From: an uncultured Helicobacter sp.
Lineage (GTDB): Bacteria; Campylobacterota; Campylobacteria; Campylobacterales; Helicobacteraceae
Length of the DNA: 64,000 nt
Assembly (NCBI GenBank): GCA_944326445.1
Contig: CALVDZ010000002.1
Coordinates: 161,063 to 225,062, forward strand
Direction: 5' to 3'
The translations under genes and the position numbers were made by a program. Below the pieces are notes generated by a model. It saw only the letters and a list, made by a program, of their open reading frames with translations, did no database searches and was not told the DNA's origin. How positions within the stretch are numbered: the stretch's first letter is position 1; each line of letters begins with the position of its first letter. Of this stretch, positions 41,217 through 50,994 are shown piece by piece.

Positions 41217-42629
41217 ATGAAAACATCAAGTTATCTCGCCACGTTCTTTATGCTGGTATTTGCCATTAGTGGCTGCTCGCACCAAGGCGCTATGCAGAAG
41301 TTTAACGACAAGTATTATGGCGGGGATTTGGAGGGTGCGTATAGCTTTGCCAAATCCAAATACGATAGCAAAGACGATGAAGTGCTATGGGGATTTGAAT
41401 CTGGTATCGTGGCTTCGCAACTCAATAATCAAGAGAGTTTCACAATCCTTGATGAGAGCGAGAAAATCTTTAGCCAATACGAGCAGGAGGGCTTGTTTTC
41501 TGGGATTTTTAGCGGTGCGGCGGCGGTAATAGTCAATGAAAATGTCAAAACCTATCGTGGCAACATCTATGAGGGTGTGCTGATGAACTACTACAAGGCA
41601 CTCGTGCTGATGAAAGAGGGCAAAAACGCGCTTGCTAGGGTAGAGTTTAACCGCGCTAACGATCGCCAAAGACGCGCCAAAGACTACTTTAGGAAGGATA
41701 TTGAACAAGCCCTCACTAATCAAGAGGTGCAAAATAGCCAAAATAGCAATATGCAAAAGGTTGATAAAAATCATACCGCCAAAGCAGCGAAGACACTCCT
41801 TGCTAAACAATACTCTAATCTTAATGCCTATCAAGCCTATAACAACTTCATAAATCCCGCGGTGAGCTATGTCTCTGCGCTATTTTTTATGCTTGAATCT
41901 GATTGGGCAAAGTCGCTTGATCTCTACAAAGAATCCTATGGTATGAGTAAGGCAGAGGTGATCGATGAGGATATACGCGTGCTAGAATCTCGCAGAAAAC
42001 GCGGCAGTGGCACATACACATGGCTTATCATCGAAGATGGTATGAGTCCGACAAAAGAAGAGATCTCTATCAATCTCCCCACATATTTGGTGAGTAGCAG
42101 CGTGCTGCATGTGGGCGTGGCACTCCCTAAGCTCATAAATGGCAAGGATTTTTACACCAATCTCAATGTCAAAGGCAACAACAAAACATTCAAAGCCTCT
42201 ACAATCGCTGATCTTGAGGGCGTGATCACCAATGAGTTTCAAGCACAATTTGACTTTATCATAGCAAGAGCCATAAGCTCGGCAGTGCTAAAAGCCCTCA
42301 CGCAATCCGTGCTAAGCGATCAAGCCGGGATTTATGGGAGTTTGGCAGGTATGATTTATTCTGCGAGCACGACTTCAGCAGATGTGAGAATCTCAAGCGT
42401 TTTGCCCAAAAAGATTCACGCGGTGCAGATACCAAACACTGCAGGATCTTATCAGCTCATAGGCAACCAAAAACCGCTCATAAACCTCGAGATCTCCGCA
42501 GCTTGCAAGCCCCAAGGCAACGAAAAGTTGAGCGCGGAAAAATTGATTTTGTGTCAAAAAAATGATAACATTCTCTACATTCGGTTGCGTCCCACAACCA
42601 TAAGTATCCAAAAACTGCGCGGGCAGTGA
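41217..42629 (+). CDS. COG3014-type lipoprotein
   Basis: 470 residues from ATG 41217 (AAGGAG 5 nt before). Lipoprotein signal with lipobox AISGC. Helical, TPR-like body: YYKALVLMKEGKNALARVEFNRANDRQRRAKDYF (near 120-150) and VSALFFMLESDWAKSLDLYKESY (near 210). The neighbours LpoB and LPP20-like follow, the same trio seen in Helicobacter and many other Gram-negatives. Molecular role unknown. Confidence 0.78.
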   Translation: MKTSSYLATFFMLVFAISGCSHQGAMQKFNDKYYGGDLEGAYSFAKSKYDSKDDEVLWGFESGIVASQLNNQESFTILDESEKIFSQYEQEGLFSGIFSGAAAVIVNENVKTYRGNIYEGVLMNYYKALVLMKEGKNALARVEFNRANDRQRRAKDYFRKDIEQALTNQEVQNSQNSNMQKVDKNHTAKAAKTLLAKQYSNLNAYQAYNNFINPAVSYVSALFFMLESDWAKSLDLYKESYGMSKAEVIDEDIRVLESRRKRGSGTYTWLIIEDGMSPTKEEISINLPTYLVSSSVLHVGVALPKLINGKDFYTNLNVKGNNKTFKASTIADLEGVITNEFQAQFDFIIARAISSAVLKALTQSVLSDQAGIYGSLAGMIYSASTTSADVRISSVLPKKIHAVQIPNTAGSYQLIGNQKPLINLEISAACKPQGNEKLSAEKLILCQKNDNILYIRLRPTTISIQKLRGQ

Positions 42630-42661
42630 GATTTGAAACCAAAGCAAAAAGGGAGCAAAAA

Positions 42662-43273
42662 ATGAAAAAAATCTCAAGAGTGTTTTTAGGTTTAGTGAGT
42701 GTGCTTGTCTTTAGCGCGTGCAACAATGGGCCCGAGTATGTGGATGCGGGAGATTCACGAGCGTATGCGAGTATGGGGCTAGATTATCACGATATCGAAA
42801 GTGTGGCAGAAAAATCCATCGCTTCTCTGCTCTCAAGCGGCTATGTGCGGGGCATTAAACAACCAAAAGTGCTTGTGATTTCAGACATTATCAACGATAC
42901 AATGCAAAATATTGATGTCGAGCAGCTTAGCAGGAAGATTACGCGAGATATGCGCAATAGCGGGAAGTTCAAGCTCTCGCTTGCCATCTCGGGCAGTGGG
43001 GCAAGCGGCGATAAGATGATAGATTCTATAAGGGCAAAGACGCGCGGCAATGAGGAGTTTGATCAATATAGCGTGATTGAAAAAGGGCAGCTAAAGGGCG
43101 CGCAGCTCTCACTCTCTGGCAAGATTTGGCAAAAAAATGTCAAGGTTAGTGGCAAGCAACGCACGGATTATTTTTTCCTGCTCACACTTACTGATCTAGC
43201 CACGGGCGAAGTCGTGTGGGATGATGAGGCAAATATCATCAAAGTGGGTTCTAATAAATCCGTGAGTTGGTAA
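42662..43273 (+). CDS. LpoB-family lipoprotein (penicillin-binding protein activator type)
   Basis: 203 residues from ATG 42662 (the frame opens earlier but a lipoprotein signal MKKISRVFLGLVSVLVFSAC begins here). LpoB-like fold: GLDYHDIESVAEKSIASLL, VLVISDIINDT, LSRKITRDMRNSGKF and LSLSGKIWQKNV. LpoB in E. coli activates PBP1b from the outer membrane; function here is inferred from fold. A paralogue with added Sel1 repeats lies at 60312. Operon with the COG3014 gene. Confidence 0.8.
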   Translation: MKKISRVFLGLVSVLVFSACNNGPEYVDAGDSRAYASMGLDYHDIESVAEKSIASLLSSGYVRGIKQPKVLVISDIINDTMQNIDVEQLSRKITRDMRNSGKFKLSLAISGSGASGDKMIDSIRAKTRGNEEFDQYSVIEKGQLKGAQLSLSGKIWQKNVKVSGKQRTDYFFLLTLTDLATGEVVWDDEANIIKVGSNKSVSW

Positions 43274-43308
43274 GAATCTTAGAGATGGCAAAGTAGATAA
43301 GGGCAGTT

Positions 43309-44190
43309 ATGCGTGTATTGTGGGCAGCGATGGGGGCTTTGCTTTTGCTAGGGTGTCAAGATAGTCCCAAGCCGCCAAGCTGGTATTACCAAAGCCAAAA
43401 CGACAAGGACAATCTCTATGGCGTGGCGAGTGATAAAAATCTCCAAGCTGCCAAGGACAATGCTATCACTGATATGCTCTCCCATCTCCAAGTCAATGTG
43501 AGATCAAGCACGAGTTTGTCGCAAAAATATAGCGATGGGATAGAATCTAGCAATATGTCCCAAGTGATTGAAAAAAGCATCTCCCAAACCACGCTAAGCA
43601 ATGTCTCCTATCAGGCAGAGCACGTTGGGAATGTGTATTTTGTGCGTGCAATGGTAGAAAAACAAGATTTTATCGCTCAACTGAAAAAAGAGCAAAAAAG
43701 CGCGCTTGATACCCTGCAATCCCTCAATCTCGTGTGTGGGGATATCACACTAAAAGAATACAATACACTTCTCCAAGAGCTTGGCAAGGCACTAGGGGCA
43801 CAAAACTATCTCAACGCGCTAGGTGCTTCTAGCAATGCCTCTGCTCTGCTCTATGCTGATATATTAGAATCCAACTCGCCAAAGCCTCGTATCGCCCTTG
43901 TGATTGAAAATCCCACACAGGAAGGTGCGTCCGTACTCACAACCCATCTACAAAAAGAATTGGTAAAATTCTATCGCCTAGATTCACAAGCCTCGCAGCA
44001 ACTTCGCGTCTCCTTCCAAATGCCTAGCCCTGCGAGTATCAAGGCCAATATCACGATTATAGACTGCAAGGGCAACCCCACCTTTGTCACACAGATTTCA
44101 GAATCCCTCCCAAACAATACCGATGTCGATAAACTCGCCGGACGCGTAGGCGTGCTCATGTATAAAAAGCTTTTGGAATACGCACAATAA
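43309..44190 (+). CDS. LPP20-family lipoprotein
   Basis: 293 residues; lipobox LLLLGC at residues 14-19. The LPP20 core PSWYYQSQNDKDNLYGVASDKNLQAAKDNAITDML and ISQTTLSNVSYQAEHVGNVYFVRAMVEK fits H. pylori Lpp20, a surface-exposed lipoprotein. Here a C-terminal region of about 150 residues (IALVIENPTQEG...) follows, making it longer than typical Lpp20. Third gene of the lipoprotein operon. Confidence 0.78.
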   Translation: MRVLWAAMGALLLLGCQDSPKPPSWYYQSQNDKDNLYGVASDKNLQAAKDNAITDMLSHLQVNVRSSTSLSQKYSDGIESSNMSQVIEKSISQTTLSNVSYQAEHVGNVYFVRAMVEKQDFIAQLKKEQKSALDTLQSLNLVCGDITLKEYNTLLQELGKALGAQNYLNALGASSNASALLYADILESNSPKPRIALVIENPTQEGASVLTTHLQKELVKFYRLDSQASQQLRVSFQMPSPASIKANITIIDCKGNPTFVTQISESLPNNTDVDKLAGRVGVLMYKKLLEYAQ

Positions 44191-44193
44191 ACT

Positions 44194-44769
44194 ATGACAC
44201 AAATGAGTAAGCACACATTTATTCTCTCTGCACTAGGCTTTGCCGCCATCATCGTGCTAGCAAATTTTAGCGTGCAATACCCCGTCTTTGGCACGCATTT
44301 AACCTATGGTGCGCTGTGCTACCCGCTAAGTTTTTTGCTAATGAATATCTTAAGTGAAAAATATAGTAGGGCTCAAGTGCTAAAAACCCTGCGCCTAGGG
44401 CTTGTGCTAGCGTTTATCCCGAGTATTTTTGCTGCAGAATTTCGCATAGCCTGCGCGAGTGTGTGTGCGTTTTGCTGCTCGCAAGTGCTTGATGTGTATG
44501 TGTTTTTTTATCTCAAACAAAAATTCCCAAAAATCTGGTATCTGCGCAGCAATGGTGCGAGCTTGCTCTCCCAATGTATCGATACGATGATTTTCTTTCA
44601 TATCGCCTTTTTGTTTGTCCAACCTCACGCAGATGTGCTGCTGATGGCACTCTGGGATTATGCGATAAAAATCCTTCTGTGCGTATGCAACACGCCGCTT
44701 TTTTGGGGCTTTGCCATACGCGGCAAAACCCTCCATAAAACCACTTCTCACAAAAAGGATTCTCTATGA
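44194..44769 (+). CDS. Queuosine precursor transporter (YhhQ/VUT family)
   Basis: 191 residues, six predicted TM helices. Family segments: TYGALCYPLSFLLMNILSEKYSRAQVLKTLRLGL (about 33-68) and LRSNGASLLSQCIDTMIFFHIAF (about 118-140). YhhQ salvages queuine precursors (preQ0/preQ1) for tRNA modification. Overlaps psd by 4 nt (ATGA). Confidence 0.87.
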   Translation: MTQMSKHTFILSALGFAAIIVLANFSVQYPVFGTHLTYGALCYPLSFLLMNILSEKYSRAQVLKTLRLGLVLAFIPSIFAAEFRIACASVCAFCCSQVLDVYVFFYLKQKFPKIWYLRSNGASLLSQCIDTMIFFHIAFLFVQPHADVLLMALWDYAIKILLCVCNTPLFWGFAIRGKTLHKTTSHKKDSL

Positions 44770-45551
44770 CAAACCTCATCTCGCGCCTTTTTGGTGCATT
44801 CGCCTCCACGGCTTTCCCTAGGGTAATTCAGTCTTTTATCAATCGCGTGTATGTCGCGATTTTTCACATCGATCTCAGCGAGTTTGAGGAGAGCGCAAAC
44901 TTCACCACGCTTAACAAACTCTTTACGCGCAAGCTTAGACACCCACGCGCTTTTGATGCCACACCAAATGTGCTCATCTCCCCCACAGATTCCCTCATCA
45001 CAGAATCTGCCAAAACCTCCCAACACAAAGCCCTGCAAATTAAAGGAATGGGCTATGATATAAACGAGCTTTTGGGCGAGCAGATCCCCCAAAATACGGA
45101 GTTTACCTACATAAACCTCTACCTTTCCCCGCGTGATTACCACCGCTACCACGCCCCTTGCGATATGCAAATTGAGGAGATTCGGTATTTTGGCGGGGAG
45201 CTGCTCCCTGTGCATATCCCAGCACTCAAAAAGTTTGCCAATCTCTTTATCCGTAATGAGCGCGTGGTGCTAAAGGCGAGTATGCACAATGGCAAAAGGC
45301 TGTATTTTGTCGCAGTGGGTGCGCTCAATGTGGGCTCGATTGTCTTTCATTGTGAGCCAAAGATTCACACCAATGCCAAAAAAGGCAACCAAACCTACAC
45401 CTACGCCACGCCCATTGCTATCAAAAAGGGCGAGGAGCTTGGAATGTTTAATATGGGCTCAACTATCGTGCTTTTTATCGAGGATTTCACACCCCAGATT
45501 GAGAGCGGCACTAAGGTGCGATACGCACAGAATCTTGGGATTTTATCATAA
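44766..45551 (+). CDS. psd: Phosphatidylserine decarboxylase
   Basis: 261 residues. It makes phosphatidylethanolamine at the inner membrane. The autocleavage motif appears as FNMGSTIVLF near 225-234 (GST, serine becomes pyruvoyl), with LYLSPRDYHRYHAPCD near 115 and FVAVGALNVGSIVF near 180. The proenzyme cleaves itself into beta and alpha chains. nadA follows 9 nt after. Confidence 0.95.
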   Translation: MTNLISRLFGAFASTAFPRVIQSFINRVYVAIFHIDLSEFEESANFTTLNKLFTRKLRHPRAFDATPNVLISPTDSLITESAKTSQHKALQIKGMGYDINELLGEQIPQNTEFTYINLYLSPRDYHRYHAPCDMQIEEIRYFGGELLPVHIPALKKFANLFIRNERVVLKASMHNGKRLYFVAVGALNVGSIVFHCEPKIHTNAKKGNQTYTYATPIAIKKGEELGMFNMGSTIVLFIEDFTPQIESGTKVRYAQNLGILS

Positions 45552-45560
45552 GGAGGGATT

Positions 45561-46583
45561 ATGTCGGCTACACCAGAAACACTCACTTTAGAGATTAAGG
45601 ACTTGCTCCACAAGCTTGATGCGCTTTTGGTGGCGCATTTCTACCAACGCGATGAGATTGTATCTCTCGCGCATTTGTGCGGCGATAGCCTCGAGCTCTC
45701 GCGTAAGGCTTCCCAAAGCCCCAAAAACCTCATCGTGTTTTGTGGCGTGGCGTTTATGGGGCAAAGCGTCAAAGTCCTCGCCCCACAAAAGCGCGTGATT
45801 ATGCCCAAAATGGCGTGCTGCTCTATGGCAAGGATGATAGATTCGGAGTATTTTGACAAAAGTATCGCCACGCTGCAGGGCTATGGCATAGCAAGAGAGG
45901 AGATTTTCCCCATCACTTATATCAACTCCAATGCCGATGTGAAAGCCAAAGTCGCCAAAATGGGCGGGCTTGTCTGCACGAGCGCCAATGCGCAAAAAAT
46001 CTTTGACTACGCCAAGGCTAAGGGCAAAAAAATCTTTTTCCTCCCTGATAAATGCCTAGGACAGAATCTCGCCATAGCCGATAACAAAAAATCCTGTGTG
46101 CTAGGAAGTGCGAGCAAGGAAGAGATCCTAGAGAGCGATGTGGTGTGCTATGATGGGTTTTGCTCAGTCCATCAGCTCTTTAGTGTGAGCGATGTGGAGT
46201 TTTATCGCCAAAAGTATCCAGATATCAAGGTCGTCGTGCATCCTGAGTGCGATCCGAGCGTGGTGGGCATCGCGGATTTTGTGGGCTCGACAAGCCAAAT
46301 CATCGCCTATGTGCAAAGCCTGCCCTTAGAACAAAAAGTGGTGGTTGGCACGGAGTTTAACCTCGTCAATCGCCTGCGCCCTAAACTCAATGGAGTGAGC
46401 ACAACCTTCGTGCTCTCAGCCTCTAAGCCAGAATGCCCCACGATGAATGAAACAACGCTCCAAGATTTGCTAGATTGCCTAAGGGCGTATGAAGATGGTA
46501 TGCCAATTAATGAAGTGCTTTTGGATTCTGACACGCAGCATTGGGCAAAAATCGCGCTTGATAGAATGCTAGAGCTTTCATAA
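45561..46583 (+). CDS. nadA: Quinolinate synthase A
   Basis: 340 residues. Iron-sulfur enzyme that condenses iminoaspartate with dihydroxyacetone phosphate to quinolinate for NAD. Motifs: HFYQRDEIVSLAHLCGDSLELS near 28, CGVAFMGQSVKVLAPQK near 65, LPDKCLGQN near 155, HPECDPSV near 227 and ECPTMNETTL near 290 (cluster cysteines). AAGGAGG before ATG. Confidence 0.96.
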   Translation: MSATPETLTLEIKDLLHKLDALLVAHFYQRDEIVSLAHLCGDSLELSRKASQSPKNLIVFCGVAFMGQSVKVLAPQKRVIMPKMACCSMARMIDSEYFDKSIATLQGYGIAREEIFPITYINSNADVKAKVAKMGGLVCTSANAQKIFDYAKAKGKKIFFLPDKCLGQNLAIADNKKSCVLGSASKEEILESDVVCYDGFCSVHQLFSVSDVEFYRQKYPDIKVVVHPECDPSVVGIADFVGSTSQIIAYVQSLPLEQKVVVGTEFNLVNRLRPKLNGVSTTFVLSASKPECPTMNETTLQDLLDCLRAYEDGMPINEVLLDSDTQHWAKIALDRMLELS

Positions 46584-46592
46584 AGGATTAGT

Positions 46593-47534
46593 ATGCTAGC
46601 CCCCATCGTGCTCTTTGTGTATAACCGCCTAGCTCACACCCAAAAAGTGATCCAAAGCCTTGCACAAAATGCCCTCAGCCCACGCAGCGATCTCATCATC
46701 TACTCAGACGCGCCCAAAAATGCAGAATCTACCCCGCAAGTCCTCGCCGTGCGCGCATACATAGCATCACTAAAAGAATCTCTAAACATACAAGGGGGGG
46801 GGCAATTCAAAAGTATTACTATCATTGAACGCCCTCATAATTTTGGCTTAGCAGATTCTATCATCGATGGCGTAAGTGCCACGATGAGACAATATGGCAA
46901 AGCCATCGTTTTAGAAGATGATATTCTCGTCTCGCCCGTGTTTTTGGACTATATGAATGACGCGCTAAATCGCTACGAGCGAGAAAAGCGAGTGTGGAGC
47001 ATTAGCGCGTGGTCACACCCCATAGATTCTACGGGTTTAGGCGATAGCTATTTTTGGTGCATACCCCACTGCTGGGGCTGGGCTAGCTGGAATGATAGAT
47101 GGCAGTATTTTAAACGCGACATTGCGTGGGTGGAGCAAAACTTTAGCAAAGCCGATATCAAAGCCATCGATCTCAATGGTGCTTTGCGCTACTATGAGCA
47201 ATTTATCCTCAACAAAAAGGGCAAGCTCAAAACTTGGGCAATCTTTAACTACCTCATAGCCTACAAGCACAACGCCCTAACCCTCACGCCTAGCCGCTCA
47301 TATATCTATCAGCTCGGATTTGATGGGAGTGGCGTGCATTGCGGAGAGGAGGGCAATGTCTATAACCCACCCGCGCTTAATACAAAATTTCCAATCGCCT
47401 ATCCCGATGAGATTGCACTCTCCCAACTCGCGTTTGATAGAATCTGCGCGTTTGAAAACTCTCTCAAAAAACCGCTACTAGTGAGAATAAAAAACAAACT
47501 CATACGGATTGCCAAAAAAATTTTCGCTACCTAA
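46593..47534 (+). CDS. Glycosyltransferase with in-frame poly-G(9), phase ON
   Basis: 313 residues. GT-A-like: PIVLFVYNRLAHTQKVIQSL at the N-terminus, LIIYSDAPKN near 33, and the acidic VLEDDILVSPVFLDYMNDAL near 107, then the WGWASWNDRW motif typical of this glycosyltransferase-2-like/GNT-I group. The tract of 9 G (46794-46802) encodes three Gly at about 68-70; one-base change would cut the protein at that point. C-terminus is Lys-rich. Between nadA and a convergent DUF342 gene, so outside the main glycan cluster. Confidence 0.82.
   Translation: MLAPIVLFVYNRLAHTQKVIQSLAQNALSPRSDLIIYSDAPKNAESTPQVLAVRAYIASLKESLNIQGGGQFKSITIIERPHNFGLADSIIDGVSATMRQYGKAIVLEDDILVSPVFLDYMNDALNRYEREKRVWSISAWSHPIDSTGLGDSYFWCIPHCWGWASWNDRWQYFKRDIAWVEQNFSKADIKAIDLNGALRYYEQFILNKKGKLKTWAIFNYLIAYKHNALTLTPSRSYIYQLGFDGSGVHCGEEGNVYNPPALNTKFPIAYPDEIALSQLAFDRICAFENSLKKPLLVRIKNKLIRIAKKIFAT
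46794..46802 (+). repeat. Poly-G tract (9 G), currently in frame
   Basis: Nine G inside the glycosyltransferase gene; same sequence class as the OFF genes but shorter and ON. Confidence 0.85.
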
Positions 47535-47541
47535 GGGCTTC

Positions 47542-49443
47542 TTATGCGCCTTGTGAATCTTGCGTGGTTGGACTAGGAGAGTCTTGCTCTTTGGATTTGG
47601 GCAGGGTATCCACCAAAAGCAATTTGTGATTTTTTTTATCGATGATGATATGGCTTTGCTTGGCATCTTGGAGCGTGAGCATATCACGCCCCTTTTTGGG
47701 GAACAAATACTCATAAAACACCTCGTTGTGGTTATTCCACGGACTATGGATGAGGATTTTTGCCTTTTTTAACCCCTCATCTATCTCTTGCAGGGCGTTG
47801 TTGCTTGCCTTGGCACTGGCTTGAAGCGACAAAATGCGCTCTTTTAAAAAGCGTGCGCGCTTGAGCGTTAGGACATATTCCGCCACCGCCTTTGTGATTT
47901 TAGAATCTATTGGCTCTTGTAGTCGCTTCTTTTCTTCTATGATCGCTTTGAGCGGGGCGATGATGGGCTTGCTCTGCTTGATGAGTGCGTTGTTTTTGTT
48001 TAGCAAATGCAAAAGCGCGTTTATCTTTTGGATACAATGCTCTATTTGGGCATTGCTACACTCTATGGCTTCGCGCAGCGCATAATAGCCCGTCGTTAAA
48101 TATATCTCATTTTCGCTCCCCACAAGCGTTTGTAGCTCTAGCGTATCAGAGACATACACTTTGGCGTGGGAGTGCAGTTTGTGAATCTTAAGATTCTTCG
48201 CACGCACGCTGCCCCCACTCACTTCATCAATCTCGACTTCACGCCCATCAATATGCCCCATTTCTGAATGCTTAATCTTAATATCCTCCGCCCTCACGCT
48301 GCCTTTTAAAAAATCAATCTCGCAACGCTTTGCCCTGACACTCGAGCTCTGGTGCGTCTGCCCGTGAATCTTCACATCCACACCGATGATTTGCGCCTTT
48401 TCCCCCACAGAACCCACGATATCTATCTGCGCTGCCTCCAGCATCGTCCCCTGCCCTAGCGCGTCGTTTTGGGGATTTGGGCAAGTGATGGTAACCATTA
48501 TATCTTTTTCTATCCCGCCCACGAGACTCCCAGTTGAGCGCATAGTGATTTCCTTAAACTCTTGGAGCTCAAGGAGTTTGAGGGTATTATCGCTAAAAGA
48601 CACAAAGCCCTTGCTAAGCGCGGTATAGACGATACTCCCCTCCCGCTCTAGCTTGCTAAAGAGCTTGTCATCGTATATGATGGCTAGCGGCTTTTTAGAA
48701 TCTAAGCTAGATTCTGATTGTGTCTCAATCTCCACATAACGCCCCGCTAGATCCCTCCCGCTCACGCCATCTTGTGGCACACTCACGCACAAAACCTCCT
48801 CTTGCGCATCCACCGCATACGAGGCAGCCTCTAAGCTCATAGCATTTTTGCGCTCCCACGCCACTTTGGGCAGCAGCACCGCACTTGAGTGAATCTGTGG
48901 CTTATACACACTCGTGCGCAAAATCTCTACCCGCACATCATCATCTAGCACGCCCGAGAGATCACCACATTGCGTTTTAAGCTCGGCAATTGCGCTAGGT
49001 TTTAGTGCTTCATCAAGGGGCTTAATGATAACGCCACACAGAGCCTTTTGGCACTCTATCTCCTGATAGAGCTCCTCCCAAAACTGCTCACTAGCTATCT
49101 CTAGCCCTTGCCTTAAGACAAGCGTGAGTGTGTGGCGATACACATCCACTTCCAAAGCCACAAAATGCACCAAATCACTTTCCCTAGCCTCGCGCACACT
49201 AATATCAAAACTCTGACTAACCTCAAATCCCGCCGCATTATACGCGCCCTCATCTTGCATAAGATTTGCAAACTCCTCTACGCTAAGCGCGATTCTCTCT
49301 TGCTGATTGCTAAATTGCTTAAAAGTGCGGATACGCAAAATCTCATACACAGCTCCCTTAAGCGCGTATGTGGCGCAAATACTCTCTAAACATTCCTTAA
49401 TATCCCAGACATCACGCACCACCACAGAGTGAAAATCCTGCAT
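47542..49443 (-). CDS. DUF342 (FapA-like) protein
   Basis: 633 residues. The DUF342/FapA core is visible near 200-420: VPQDGVSGRDLAGRYVEI, LGQGTMLEAAQIDIVGSVGEKAQIIGV, RAKRCEIDFLKGSVRAEDIKIKHSEMGHIDGREVEIDEVSGGSVRAKNLKI, a beta-helix of short repeats. A coiled coil follows (about 480-590). FapA-like proteins are linked to cell-surface or flagellar assembly regulation; here the role is unknown. Start ATG 49443 with GGGGAG. Confidence 0.8.
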   Translation of the reverse strand: MQDFHSVVVRDVWDIKECLESICATYALKGAVYEILRIRTFKQFSNQQERIALSVEEFANLMQDEGAYNAAGFEVSQSFDISVREARESDLVHFVALEVDVYRHTLTLVLRQGLEIASEQFWEELYQEIECQKALCGVIIKPLDEALKPSAIAELKTQCGDLSGVLDDDVRVEILRTSVYKPQIHSSAVLLPKVAWERKNAMSLEAASYAVDAQEEVLCVSVPQDGVSGRDLAGRYVEIETQSESSLDSKKPLAIIYDDKLFSKLEREGSIVYTALSKGFVSFSDNTLKLLELQEFKEITMRSTGSLVGGIEKDIMVTITCPNPQNDALGQGTMLEAAQIDIVGSVGEKAQIIGVDVKIHGQTHQSSSVRAKRCEIDFLKGSVRAEDIKIKHSEMGHIDGREVEIDEVSGGSVRAKNLKIHKLHSHAKVYVSDTLELQTLVGSENEIYLTTGYYALREAIECSNAQIEHCIQKINALLHLLNKNNALIKQSKPIIAPLKAIIEEKKRLQEPIDSKITKAVAEYVLTLKRARFLKERILSLQASAKASNNALQEIDEGLKKAKILIHSPWNNHNEVFYEYLFPKKGRDMLTLQDAKQSHIIIDKKNHKLLLVDTLPKSKEQDSPSPTTQDSQGA

Positions 49444-49530
49444 CCATACTCCCCTTAAAGCTTTTAGGTGTTATAATGCCCTATTGTAGCCTTTTTAGAC
49501 TTAAATTTATTTTTGCATAAAAGAGGGTTT

Positions 49531-50985
49531 GTGATACGCAAGGCATTTTTGACAAACAGCATTGGCACTTTATGTTCTCGCGTCTTTGGTTTGGTGCGAG
49601 ATTTGTGTATGGCGTCGTTTTTGGGGGCTGGGATACTTAGCGATATTTTCTTTGTAGCGTTTAAATTCCCCAATCTCTGTCGTCGAATCTTTGCCGAGGG
49701 CGCGTTTGTGCAAAGCTTTTTGCCAAACTTTATCCAAGCGCGCAAAAAGGGCGCATTTAGCGTCTTAGTCTTTGGAATCTTCTTTAGCATTATCTTGTTT
49801 CTTAGTCTCTTTGTGTGGCAGTTTAGTGGGCTCGTTACCAAAGCCCTAGCCAATGGATTTTCACAAGAAAATATCGAGCTCGCAAAGCCCATTGTTGCGA
49901 TAAATTTTTGGTATTTAGAGCTTATTTTTGTCGCGACTTTTCTAAGCTCGCTGCTGCAATACAAAAACTGCTTTTGGGTGAGCGCGTATAATACCGCCCT
50001 GCTCAATGTCTGTATGATTATCGCGCTCTTTTTTGTGCGTGATATCGAGGATATGCGTGCGGTGTATATCCTGAGCTATGGGGTGCTTTGTGGGGGAGTG
50101 GCACAGATTGCACTGCATTTTTATCCGCTCTTTAGGCTTGGGTATTGTCGGCTCTTTGGCGTTGGGGTTGTTGAGATTTGGCGCGCTCTTAGTCAGAGGG
50201 GCGGCACCAAAACGCCTAGATTCAGACAAATCCTTAAAGATCTTAGGGCATTTTTCTCGCGCTTCCTCCCTGCCGTGCTAGGGAGCTCTACTGCGCAAAT
50301 CGCCTCGTTTCTTGACACGGTTATCGCTTCATACCTAAGTGCCGGAGCCATTAGCTATTTGTATTATGCCAACAGAATCTTCCAACTCCCCCTCGCGCTC
50401 TTTGCTATCGCCATATCCACCGCGCTTTTCCCCACCATAGCCAAAGCTGTGAAAAATACCCAACACACACAAGCCCTAGCGTTGATGAAAAACGCCTTTT
50501 GGTTTTTGCTGCTTGTACTATGGGTGTGTGTGATTGGGGGCGTGATGCTTAGAGATGAGATCACTTGGCTACTCTTTGAGCGCAATAAGTTTGTACGCGA
50601 GGATACCTTGGCGGTGGGTATGGCGTTTGGTATGTATATGCTAGGGCTGCTTCCCTATGGATTGGCGCGGATTTTTTCCCTCTGGCTCTATGCGCACAAC
50701 TTGCAGGGCAAAGCTGCTAAGATCTCTGCACTCTCGCTGCTGTGTGGCGTGGGATTTTCACTCATGCTTATGCACCCCTTAGGCGCGAGTGGTTTGGCAT
50801 TAGCCTCTTCGCTTGGTGGCGTGCTGTATTTTGCCCTCACGCTTAGAATCTTTGGGCTCAAAAACTTCATTCCTATGCTAAAAAACGCAAAAGGCTGGAT
50901 TTTACTTGCTATAATTACGGGTTTAGAGATTCTCATTTTATACATTTTCAAGCTCTATGAGCATTACCTAGGCATACTCACATAA
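49531..50985 (+). CDS. murJ: Lipid II flippase MurJ
   Basis: 484 residues from GTG 49531 (AGAGGG just upstream); a TTG 18 nt earlier is an alternative. It flips lipid II across the inner membrane. 14 TM helices are expected; visible signature LTNSIGTLCSRVFGLVRDLCMASFLGAG and DIFFVAFKFPNLCRRIFAEGAFVQSFLP (residues about 7-65). Divergent from the DUF342 gene; cysS follows 9 nt downstream. Confidence 0.95.
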   Translation: MIRKAFLTNSIGTLCSRVFGLVRDLCMASFLGAGILSDIFFVAFKFPNLCRRIFAEGAFVQSFLPNFIQARKKGAFSVLVFGIFFSIILFLSLFVWQFSGLVTKALANGFSQENIELAKPIVAINFWYLELIFVATFLSSLLQYKNCFWVSAYNTALLNVCMIIALFFVRDIEDMRAVYILSYGVLCGGVAQIALHFYPLFRLGYCRLFGVGVVEIWRALSQRGGTKTPRFRQILKDLRAFFSRFLPAVLGSSTAQIASFLDTVIASYLSAGAISYLYYANRIFQLPLALFAIAISTALFPTIAKAVKNTQHTQALALMKNAFWFLLLVLWVCVIGGVMLRDEITWLLFERNKFVREDTLAVGMAFGMYMLGLLPYGLARIFSLWLYAHNLQGKAAKISALSLLCGVGFSLMLMHPLGASGLALASSLGGVLYFALTLRIFGLKNFIPMLKNAKGWILLAIITGLEILILYIFKLYEHYLGILT

Positions 50986-50994
50986 AGGAATGCA

